Shown: piece by piece, positions 8,788 through 15,226 of the stretch | How the letters are laid out: each line of letters begins with the position of its first letter | Position numbering within the stretch: position 1 is the stretch's first letter | From: an uncultured Lachnospira sp. | GTDB taxonomy: Bacteria; Bacillota; Clostridia; Lachnospirales; Lachnospiraceae | DNA: 19,250 bases | Direction: 5' to 3' | NCBI GenBank assembly: GCA_934358235.1 | Contig: CAKRKK010000017.1 | Span: forward strand, 1 to 19,250 | Notes under the pieces: generated by a model | Database searches by the model: none | The model's input: the letters and a program-made list of their open reading frames with translations, nothing else | What the model was told of the DNA's origin: nothing | Translations under genes and position numbers: made by a program

Positions 8788-10296
8788 ATGGAAAGATATG
8801 AATATACAATTAATGGTGCAAAGAAAGAAATAAAAAACAGTATCAGTGTATATATGATGAAGGACGAGTCTGGAAAATATATTTTGCCAGAAAATAAGAA
8901 GAATCCCTTTTATGTGGTTGGTGCTCCCGGAATAGGTAAGACAGAAATGGCAGCACAGATTGCTGATGAGCTTGGAATAGGTTTTATGTCAACATCACTT
9001 TCACATCATACAAGAAATTCGGTATTGGGACTTCCGGTTATTACAGATTTTAATGGTGAAAAGAGTACAGAATATACAATGTCAGATATAATCCTACAGG
9101 TTATGAAGAAGTATGAGGCTGGACAAAAGGAGGGAATTCTGTTAATCGATGAGTTTGCATCAATGAGCGAAGCACTTGTTGCCCCTATGCTTGCGTTTCT
9201 TCAGAACAAATGTGTTGGAAATCATTATCTTCCAGAGGGCTGGGTGCTTATATTATGCAGCAATCCGCCTGAATACAACGAAACGGCCAGAAGGTTCGGT
9301 CCAGCAGTTATGGACAGAGTCCGTATCATAAATGTAGCATATTCCAAAGAAGATTTTATGCTATATGCAAGACAGACTGCCATGCATCCAGCGGTAATTG
9401 ACTATGTAAACAATAATAGCAGGAATGTATATGTATGTGAGGAGAATGGTGATGAACAGCAGATTGTTACAACAAGAGGCTGGGAGAATCTTTCACAATG
9501 TCTTTATGGGTATGAAAAGCTGGGACTTGAAGTAACAGATGCACTCATATATCAGTTTATTAAGTCACCAGAAATAGCAGGAGATTTCTATAATTACTAT
9601 ATGCTTAGTATGTCAGCCTTTAAGTCGCAGGATATAAGTAACATTATAAATGGAATAAATATCGATAAAAATGTAGCAAGAATGCGTGATTTTGAATTTA
9701 ACAAAAAGCTTCAGATATCAGATCTTATCATTAACCAGTTATCAGCAGAGGCTGGTAAGACAGTTATCAATATGCAGTTAATGGAGTATCTTGATAAGTG
9801 GATAGACGAATGGCAGAACCTGCTTGATGGTGACAATCTGTATGAAACTTTATATAACGCAGACAATATTATGGAGGATGTAATAAAGTCAAGATTAGGG
9901 TATGCAGTTCAGGGGTATACAACTCAATATTATCCAAAGGTGTTTAAGAATGCAAATGATAATTATGATGAGGAGAAAATGATTAAAGACATTTACAAAT
10001 TAATAAACCTCAAAAAGAAGGATGGTTCCAATAAGGAAAAGGGTAATGAACTTGTATTAAAGGTTATGCGTGAATATTATGCTGATATGCAGGAAAAGTT
10101 AAAGGAAGCATTACATAAGCAGGATACGAAAGTCAGCAATGTAATTAATTACATGAATGAAATAGGAGATAATAAGGTCAAGGATTATTTTGTAAGGAAG
10201 CTTAATATAGATGATAATCTTCTGTATATTCTTTCAAAAACAGATAATAAAGAATATACAGAGGAGTTATCACATATATATGGAAGAGTTTCATAA
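8788..10296 (+). CDS. MoxR-like AAA+ ATPase (copy 1)
   Basis: A 502-aa cytoplasmic AAA+ ATPase of the MoxR type; such proteins form ring oligomers and work with VWA-domain partners as chaperone-like remodellers. Walker A GAPGIGKT at 45-52, Walker B ILLIDEF with D121/E122, sensor-1 region CSNPP (N159) and an arginine-finger candidate DRVR at 176-179 are all present. The segment from HHTRNSVLGLPVIT to GEKSTEYTM is nearly identical to MoxR2 (18561-19250). The C-terminal part (about 300-502) is a helical extension. The start at 8788 is chosen for AAGGAG (8774-8779); ATGs at 8734 and 8782 are in frame but poorly spaced, and MoxR2 supports a short N-terminus. It is the last gene of the A-B-MoxR1 operon, 40 bases after B, and no VWA gene intervenes here, unlike the downstream operon. 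Confidence 0.88.
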   Translation: MERYEYTINGAKKEIKNSISVYMMKDESGKYILPENKKNPFYVVGAPGIGKTEMAAQIADELGIGFMSTSLSHHTRNSVLGLPVITDFNGEKSTEYTMSDIILQVMKKYEAGQKEGILLIDEFASMSEALVAPMLAFLQNKCVGNHYLPEGWVLILCSNPPEYNETARRFGPAVMDRVRIINVAYSKEDFMLYARQTAMHPAVIDYVNNNSRNVYVCEENGDEQQIVTTRGWENLSQCLYGYEKLGLEVTDALIYQFIKSPEIAGDFYNYYMLSMSAFKSQDISNIINGINIDKNVARMRDFEFNKKLQISDLIINQLSAEAGKTVINMQLMEYLDKWIDEWQNLLDGDNLYETLYNADNIMEDVIKSRLGYAVQGYTTQYYPKVFKNANDNYDEEKMIKDIYKLINLKKKDGSNKEKGNELVLKVMREYYADMQEKLKEALHKQDTKVSNVINYMNEIGDNKVKDYFVRKLNIDDNLLYILSKTDNKEYTEELSHIYGRVS

Positions 10297-10346
10297 GAGC
10301 TGCAGAGCCTGTAAAATGCAGAACTGCTATACAGGCTGCTCTTTTG
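10295..10346 (+). terminator. Hairpin between convergent MoxR1 and WYL genes
   Basis: AGCCTGTA (10306-10313) pairs with TACAGGCT (10330-10337), and the outer AAGAGC (10295-10300) pairs with GCTCTT (10338-10343), with a 5-base bulge on the left arm. A short T run (10342-10345) follows on the plus strand. It probably ends the MoxR1 operon. The minus strand lacks a T run, so termination of the WYL gene here is less likely. Confidence 0.55.
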
Positions 10347-10349
10347 TTG

Positions 10350-11759
10350 CTACATTCTGTATAATTCAAGTCCGGCGGTGACAGCCTTAATAAGCTCGTC
10401 TGCAGCCTTATCAGGTGATAATATACGTGCACTTTCTATATGCTGTTTAGCCCATAGTATAGTGCCATCAATGGAATGATTAAGGTGGACCTTATACCAG
10501 CGTTCACCTTTATCCTCCAGCTCAGAAAGCGAACTTTTAAGATAATTCTGAGCCTCAGCTTCACTTAATGGGTAAAGCCTGATATCAGTACCAAATGTAT
10601 CAATAAGTGAGTTGATAACAGGAAATTCCTTAGAATCCTTTACCAGAAGCCGGATATCAGTTTTATTACCAGCATACATAACAGGATGTGTTTTCAGGTA
10701 ATCAATAGCTGAGAACTTTTCCTTATAAGCTATAATATCCTTTTTGATTGTAAGAAGCTTTCCGGATACTGGATCTGTATGTGCATTTATATCTATAATT
10801 CTGTCAATTCTGTAAGCTATAACATCATCAGCAGACTTTGATTTATCAGTATGTGCTATAAGATAGTAGAAACCATTAGCCTGTATGATAGCAACAGGAT
10901 CAATACGCTGCCAATTGTTTATCCCTTTCTTGGACTTAAGCTCAGGCTGCTTGAGCTTGTTATTAAAAATATACTTTCCATAATTAATTTCAATCTGGTA
11001 ATCAGCTCTTATATACTGTGTGAGTGTAGTTATGTTTCCCAGCAGCTTTGCAGAAGTATCTGATATATGCTGATTAAAGGAACTACTTTTATTAAGATCC
11101 TTATCATAGCCTGCAATAATGTCATTAGGTAATATTGCGTGAAGCTTATCTATAAGCTTTCGGTTATCATTAGTTGAAAGATAAGGATTGGTTTCTATAC
11201 AGCTTTCCATAATAAGAAGCTCTTCTTCTGTAAATATGGATTTAAAGTAATAATAGGTCTTTTTATTTGATTTACGGATACCAGCATTTTCCTCGTAATC
11301 CTCATCACTTTCATCCAGCTCCTCATATTCGTTTAACATAGCCTCGTGACATTGTATAAACTTCGGCTTTGCGCGCGTGGAGTTTTCTTCATCCTTAAAG
11401 AACTTCATAATAACACCACCATATAGCTGAAGCATCAGTTCTCTGCCAGGATTATAGCTGTTGTAATCGAAAGGAGCAGATAATTCATAAAGGGAATCAA
11501 GATGATTTAGTATAGTTGCAGCACATATATTAAGTTCCTCAGTTTCATTAGCAAAAAGCTTCATAGGTTCAGAGGTTATTTTCTTTAGTAAATCCGATTT
11601 GCTTAAGGGATGGTCATAGGAAGAATATTTTTTCAGGATGTATATTATGTAGGCGGACAGCTCCTTGCTTATCATAGGAAGATTGCTAGGACGTTTTCCC
11701 ACCCTTTCAGGCTGTTTTTCTCTTTTTTCCTTAATATTACTTTCACTTTTATTTTTCAC
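10350..11759 (-). CDS. WYL-domain helix-turn-helix transcriptional regulator
   Basis: A 469-aa DNA-binding regulator of the WYL family. The N-terminal winged-helix region (about 30-95, ISKELSAYIIYILKKYSS and HPLSKSDLLKKI) resembles those of Firmicutes WYL regulators. The WYL domain (about 250-330) contains FYYLIA (297-302) in place of the usual WYL box and the conserved YRIDRI (316-321). A WCX-like C-terminal region follows. An acidic linker lies at about 145-158. The start is taken as GTG at 11757-11759 because AAGGAGG (complement of 11766-11772) sits 6 bases upstream; 27 more in-frame codons extend to 11840 but run through the ribosome site and promoter. It is divergent from the FtsZ-like/ClpP operon and convergent with MoxR1, so it probably controls this cluster. 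WYL domains are thought to sense ligands or nucleic acids. Confidence 0.85.
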   Translation of the reverse strand: MKNKSESNIKEKREKQPERVGKRPSNLPMISKELSAYIIYILKKYSSYDHPLSKSDLLKKITSEPMKLFANETEELNICAATILNHLDSLYELSAPFDYNSYNPGRELMLQLYGGVIMKFFKDEENSTRAKPKFIQCHEAMLNEYEELDESDEDYEENAGIRKSNKKTYYYFKSIFTEEELLIMESCIETNPYLSTNDNRKLIDKLHAILPNDIIAGYDKDLNKSSSFNQHISDTSAKLLGNITTLTQYIRADYQIEINYGKYIFNNKLKQPELKSKKGINNWQRIDPVAIIQANGFYYLIAHTDKSKSADDVIAYRIDRIIDINAHTDPVSGKLLTIKKDIIAYKEKFSAIDYLKTHPVMYAGNKTDIRLLVKDSKEFPVINSLIDTFGTDIRLYPLSEAEAQNYLKSSLSELEDKGERWYKVHLNHSIDGTILWAKQHIESARILSPDKAADELIKAVTAGLELYRM

Positions 11760-11838
11760 ACCATACCTCCTTAATTTGCACATTTTCTGCGTACAACGTG
11801 TTTGCATCCATATACGTTTTAAGCACGTTTGCTGCTGC

Positions 11839-11867
11839 ATTATATTAGTACCAATATATCATTAATA
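11839..11867 (-). promoter_or_regulatory. Putative promoter of the WYL regulator
   Basis: A perfect TATAAT on the minus strand (complement of 11839-11844). The base stretch 17 upstream (complement of 11862-11867, TATTAA) is a poor -35, as expected for an activator-dependent promoter. The 19-bp palindrome array begins 5 bases further upstream. Confidence 0.4.
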
Positions 11868-11871
11868 TCCC

Positions 11872-11966
11872 CGTTTATCAACGATAAACGTTTTTATCAA
11901 CGATAAACGGTTTTATCAACGATAAACGTTTTTATCAGCGATAAATGGTTTTATCAGCGATAAACG
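11872..11966. repeat. Five tandem 19-bp palindromic repeats (operator-like array)
   Basis: Five head-to-tail units occur at an exact 19-base period; GATAAAYG begins at 11883, 11902, 11921, 11940 and 11959. The first unit, CGTTTATCAACGATAAACG, is a perfect 8+3+8 inverted repeat. The others keep TTTATC-A[A/G]C-GATAAA (6+3+6); the last two have G in the spacer and unit 4 has ATG in place of ACG. The array lies directly upstream of the WYL promoter and about 200 bases upstream of the divergent operon. This is the form expected of multiple binding sites for a dimeric DNA-binding protein. The WYL regulator is the obvious candidate, by inference. Confidence 0.85.
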
Positions 11967-12158
11967 GTTCAGGAACCGCCTGGATAATTAATGGTGCTGT
12001 TTTAAAGCAGCACTTTCTGTTATTTGGCTTATGGATAGTATATTGTAATACTGCGTTTATTATATATGAGCCTTTTATAATAAGTGAGGCAGGAGTGACC
12101 TTAGCTTATGCGCGTATAAGCCTTAGTCAATTCATAATCTGTATAATATGATTGCAAA
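11965..12158. other. Non-coding intergenic DNA with three further dyads
   Basis: No credible gene is seen here; the short open frames have no ribosome site or recognisable product. Three symmetric elements are visible: CGGTTCAGGAACCG (11965-11978), a perfect dyad abutting the repeat array; GTGCTGT (11994-12000) with GCAGCAC (12007-12013), a 7-bp hairpin with one wobble and a TTTAAA loop followed by T-rich sequence; and GCTTATG-CGCG-TATAAGC (12104-12121), an 18-base near-palindrome. They could be operators or a weak attenuator for the downstream operon. Confidence 0.5.
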
Positions 12159-12188
12159 TAGACAAAAGTGACAAAATTATATTATAAA
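12159..12188 (+). promoter_or_regulatory. Putative promoter of the FtsZ-like/ClpP/VWA operon
   Basis: TAGACA (12159-12164), an 18-base spacer and TATAAA (12183-12188) form the best candidate in a very AT-rich stretch. Alternative -10 boxes (TATATT 12178-12183, TATAAT 12197-12202) are close by, so the exact start site is open. The ribosome site for the first gene is AAGGAG at 12252-12257. Confidence 0.35.
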
Positions 12189-12262
12189 AGTGGCCTTATA
12201 ATAAACTCATAAATGAAAAACAAAAGCGGCATAGTTAAGAAATATGTCAGTAAGGAGTGTGT

Positions 12263-12664
12263 ATGGTTTCTATATATCAGGAGCTTGCAGATACCATCTG
12301 CAGACCAGAAGAAAGAATGGGAATGGTAAGTACTATGAAGGAATTCATAGAAGGCAGGGTAAATCAGATATTATCAGTCGATTATGAAGATGTAAGTATT
12401 GCACTTACCAATATCAGGGAAACAAATGGGCGTATAACCTATGAGCTTCGCAATGAGAGAAATATCGTAGCTGCACTTAAGGATATGACACATAAGAAGC
12501 TGACAGGAACAACAATAATATTTATAAAATGCAATGCATCACTAGGTGAGGTTAATGATTATCTTGAACATATAACAGAGGATATATCAGCTAAAAGCAT
12601 ATTCGCGATAGCATCAGATGATAGTATGCCAGCAGGAGAGCTTAAAGCACATATATGGAATTAA
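12263..12664 (+). CDS. Small protein resembling an isolated FtsZ C-terminal (T7-loop) domain
   Basis: 133 aa, soluble. By remote comparison from memory it matches the C-terminal half of FtsZ. SVDYEDV (38-44) fits the T7 loop N-x-D-F-A-D-V, keeping both acidic residues (D40, D43). Residues 65-80 (ERNIVAALKDMTHKKL) fit the ENRAxEAAKKAI helix. IIFIKCNASLGEVNDYLEHI (85-104) fits the strand-turn-helix VLMNITGGxxLSLxEV. SIFAIASDDSMPAGELKAHI (112-131) fits the last IIFGxxxxxxLxDExxVTVI strands. The GTPase half is completely absent and the GG of the TGG turn is lost, so it cannot bind GTP itself. It might insert a T7 loop into a tubulin-like protein as a GTPase activator or filament cap, or just share the fold. 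Start: ATG 12263 with AAGGAG 5 bases upstream. It is first in the operon, 46 bases before the CbxX-like gene. The gene is secure; the FtsZ assignment is tentative. Confidence 0.5.
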   Translation: MVSIYQELADTICRPEERMGMVSTMKEFIEGRVNQILSVDYEDVSIALTNIRETNGRITYELRNERNIVAALKDMTHKKLTGTTIIFIKCNASLGEVNDYLEHITEDISAKSIFAIASDDSMPAGELKAHIWN

Positions 12665-12710
12665 ATAACAGAGTATCAGAAATAAAAGCGTGTGTAGGAA
12701 GGAGCTTAAT

Positions 12711-14495
12711 ATGAGTTTTGTAGAAGAGATGAAAAAGAAGGTACCAGTAGTAGAAATCAGCAGAGCTTTACAGAAGGATAGTGATATAAAGAAGGGACTC
12801 TGCATTGTCAATAAGTATAATGAGAAGTATAACTGGGAGGCCGGTCATATACCTTATGTAGGACAGATAATGGATTATGTTAAGAGCTTTATAGCTAAGA
12901 ATGAGAGTGCTAATAAGAACACAGATATATCAGATAATGTAATTCCAGCATCGTCAGTTGTGTTTATAGTAACGGACAGCCTTAACATAGCCTATAAGAC
13001 AGCAGCCTGTGCTGCATATACACTTAATCTTCTTGGAAATGATGAAGATGATGATTACAGTGAGCTGGAATATTATTTTGAAGAAGATGAGGATAGCCGT
13101 GATAGTGTTAATAATGAGTGTACGCTCGTGGACTTCAATAATATTATTGTTCCAGAGAGCATGCAGGATATGAAGTATATGTTCCCATTAGGGAAAATAC
13201 TATCGTCAGAATATGTGTTCTTTCAGGGACTTGAAAATGAGAAGGATGTATATGCTAAGACAGAAGGAATACAGACAGTTAAATGTAAAGTTAAGTTTAT
13301 TCATATAACAAAGGAACAGTTATCAAGACCATGGGTGCTTAATATGTGTATAAATAACAATTCAGATGTGTGGCTTGTGGATAGTATGAAGGATTCATAC
13401 TATGTTGAGTTTACCGATGAGCTTATGAGTACACAGGGATATGCATGGGAAAAAGGGATGAGTAGTGAGATATTTGTAAGGGCAGTAAAGAAAAAGACAG
13501 CAGATGAATTAAGTGAGGAGAAGCTTGCCTGGTTTCTTGATAAGGCTGTATCCAGAAAGAATGCAGCAGAGGATAAGGATAAGTTAGGAGAGATTATCAG
13601 AAGGGCTGATTTTAATGAGCTTGAATTAAACAGTACAAGTTACAGCACACAGCTAAGAAAGATGGTGGGCTTAGCTGATATGAAGAATGCGGCAGCAGAA
13701 TATGTGGCACTTGAAAAAGAGGCTGCTGTAAATGATAAGCTTAATTGTACACACAGTAATATGATATTCTACGGCAATCCGGGAACTGGCAAAACAACAG
13801 GTGCAAGACTGCTTGCAGGCATATTATCAGAAAATGGTGTAAGTAGTGCGAAGTTTAAATCAGTTTCAAGAAAGGATCTTATAGGAAAGTACATAGGACA
13901 TACAGCTCCACTTGTAAGCAAGTGCTTTGAGGAATCAAGGGGCGGAATACTTTTTGTGGATGAGGCAGGTTTCTTCCTTAATAGCAGAACAGGTGATTAT
14001 ACTGCAGAGGCAATGAAGGAGTTTATAAGATATATGGAATTATATCCTGATGTAACAGTAATATTTGCCATGTATGAAAGGGAGGTTGCAGATTTCTTAG
14101 AGCTTGATGATGGCTTAAAGTCAAGAATATCAAAGCTTGTATATTTCAAGGACTATACAATGGATGAGCTGTGGTGTATAGCAAAGGATATGTTTACAGA
14201 AAAGGGGTATGAGCTTGGAGCTTCCTGTAAAGCATCATTTAGTGAGTATATGAATGCACGCATGAAGGATAAGAACTTTGGCAATGCACGAGATGTAAGA
14301 AAGCTTGTAGAGTCAGGCATAACAGCTCTTAGCTTAAAGCACGCAGGTGCCAGAAACAAAAAAGAAAAGAGTGACCGTAAGATTACAGAAGAAATTATGA
14401 GCACTGCAATAAACCGCCTTGAGGCACAGGAAAAGAAGAACAGCAGATTATTTGGCTTTAATTGCAGCAGCACAGCAAAGTCAGTTATAGGATAA
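12711..14495 (+). CDS. CbxX/CfqX (SpoVK-like) AAA+ ATPase with novel N-terminal half
   Basis: 594 aa. The C-terminal half (about 315-560) is a CbxX/SpoVK-type AAA+ module: MVGLADMKNAAAEYV lead-in, Walker A GNPGTGKTT from 355, the family hallmark RKDLIGKYIGHTA, Walker B ILFVDEAG (D417, E418), then a MELYPDVTVIFAMYE sensor strand and a GLKSRISKLVYF arginine-finger region. Family members are hexameric remodellers, such as Rubisco activase CbbX and sporulation SpoVK. Residues 1-310 are unlike the usual family N-terminus: no domain recognised, an alpha/beta look (SSVVFIVTDS, VWLVDS), and a strongly acidic patch at about 111-136. The ATG at 12711 is chosen for AGGAAGGAG at 12697-12704. It lies between the FtsZ-like gene and clpP, so it may remodel or deliver a substrate to that peptidase; this is inference. 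Confidence 0.85.
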   Translation: MSFVEEMKKKVPVVEISRALQKDSDIKKGLCIVNKYNEKYNWEAGHIPYVGQIMDYVKSFIAKNESANKNTDISDNVIPASSVVFIVTDSLNIAYKTAACAAYTLNLLGNDEDDDYSELEYYFEEDEDSRDSVNNECTLVDFNNIIVPESMQDMKYMFPLGKILSSEYVFFQGLENEKDVYAKTEGIQTVKCKVKFIHITKEQLSRPWVLNMCINNNSDVWLVDSMKDSYYVEFTDELMSTQGYAWEKGMSSEIFVRAVKKKTADELSEEKLAWFLDKAVSRKNAAEDKDKLGEIIRRADFNELELNSTSYSTQLRKMVGLADMKNAAAEYVALEKEAAVNDKLNCTHSNMIFYGNPGTGKTTGARLLAGILSENGVSSAKFKSVSRKDLIGKYIGHTAPLVSKCFEESRGGILFVDEAGFFLNSRTGDYTAEAMKEFIRYMELYPDVTVIFAMYEREVADFLELDDGLKSRISKLVYFKDYTMDELWCIAKDMFTEKGYELGASCKASFSEYMNARMKDKNFGNARDVRKLVESGITALSLKHAGARNKKEKSDRKITEEIMSTAINRLEAQEKKNSRLFGFNCSSTAKSVIG

Positions 14496-14535
14496 CAGAT
14501 ACGCAATACGCATAAGGAATACAGATACGGAATAC
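14495..14535. repeat. Short direct repeat between AAA+ and clpP genes
   Basis: ACAGATACGCAATAC (14495-14509) recurs as ACAGATACGGAATAC (14521-14535), one mismatch, at a 26-base period in the 73-base gap. No role is evident; it may be a recent slippage duplication. Confidence 0.6.
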
Positions 14536-14568
14536 ATAGAAAAGGAAGTTGTTAAGGAGGCAGTAATT

Positions 14569-15132
14569 ATGGTAATTAATCCAGTATTTTATGATCAGAA
14601 TGGCAGAGGCAATGATGTATTTTCAAGCAATCTTTCAAACAGAGTTATTCATCTTGTAGGAGAGGTGACAGATGATATGTCAGCAACGATTGTTGCACAG
14701 CTTCTACAGCTTGCGGCAGAAAGCGATGAAGATATTTCATTATATATTAACAGTCCCGGAGGTTCTGTGAGTGCAGGCATGGCAATATATGACACTATGC
14801 AGTTTATAAAGCCTGATGTAAGTACAGTATGCTTAGGACGTGCAGCTAGTATGGGAGCAGTTATATTATCAGGAGGTGCAAAGGGAAAAAGATTCATACT
14901 GCCACACGGAGAGGTTATGATTCATCAGCCTTCAGGTGGTATGGAGGGGCAGGCTTCGGAGCTGCTTATTGCAGCAGAGCATATTAAGCAGACGAAGCAT
15001 ATGTTAAACAGTATATTGGCAGATAACTGCGGTCATCCTTATGAAAAGCTTGTAAAGGATACGGAAAGAGATAACTGGATGACGGCGGCAGAAGCAGCAG
15101 AATATGGAGTTGTTGATAAAGTACTCAGTTAA
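14569..15132 (+). CDS. clpP: ClpP-family serine peptidase
   Basis: 187 aa, close to the usual ClpP length. It is the proteolytic chamber subunit of ATP-dependent Clp proteases. The catalytic triad is complete: S94 in GRAASMGA, H119 in MIHQP and D168 in ERDNWM. The oxyanion/handle motifs SPGGSVSAG (62-70) and the family end AAEAAEYGVVD are conserved. The N-terminus (VINPVFYDQNGRGNDVFS) differs from the usual axial-loop sequence of housekeeping ClpP, which suggests a dedicated paralogue. No ClpX, ClpA or ClpC unfoldase is adjacent; the neighbours are CbxX-like and MoxR-like AAA+ proteins. The start at 14569 follows AAGGAGG (14554-14560) with 8-base spacing. It probably degrades a substrate specific to this cluster. 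Confidence 0.92.
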   Translation: MVINPVFYDQNGRGNDVFSSNLSNRVIHLVGEVTDDMSATIVAQLLQLAAESDEDISLYINSPGGSVSAGMAIYDTMQFIKPDVSTVCLGRAASMGAVILSGGAKGKRFILPHGEVMIHQPSGGMEGQASELLIAAEHIKQTKHMLNSILADNCGHPYEKLVKDTERDNWMTAAEAAEYGVVDKVLS

Positions 15133-15144
15133 CCTGTAAGAATA

Positions 15145-15208
15145 GCTTCTTAGCAGTAGTATCTGTTTATTCTGGCAACAGGGAAAACTAATAATATTGC
15201 TAAGAAGC
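15145..15208. repeat. Inverted repeat in the clpP-protein C gap
   Basis: GCTTCTTAGCA (15145-15155) and TGCTAAGAAGC (15198-15208) are perfect 11-base inverted arms around 42 bases. An inner CTGTT/AACAG pair makes a nested stem. No T run follows, so it is not a typical terminator. The right arm ends just before the ribosome site AAAGGTG (15211-15217) of the next gene, so an mRNA processing or stability role, or translational control of protein C, is possible. Confidence 0.6.
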
Positions 15209-15226
15209 AGAAAGGTGTAAAACATT

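Noticed and set aside
8970..9060. LGL in SVLGLPVIT of both MoxR proteins as a ClpP-docking IGF-type loop
   Set aside because: The segment is the normal MoxR stretch between Walker A and Walker B, not an insertion after Walker B as in ClpX/ClpA, so the match is probably coincidental.
11872..11966. CRISPR array or plasmid iterons/DnaA boxes
   Set aside because: The units are directly adjacent with no spacers, so this is not CRISPR. TTATCAACG resembles a DnaA box (TTATCCACA) only partly, and no replication gene is present, so an operator array is the simpler reading.
11945..12151. A 68-codon open frame running out of the repeat array
   Set aside because: It starts inside the palindromic repeats, has no ribosome site, gives a hydrophobic sequence with no recognisable pattern, and crosses the dyads, so it is treated as non-coding.
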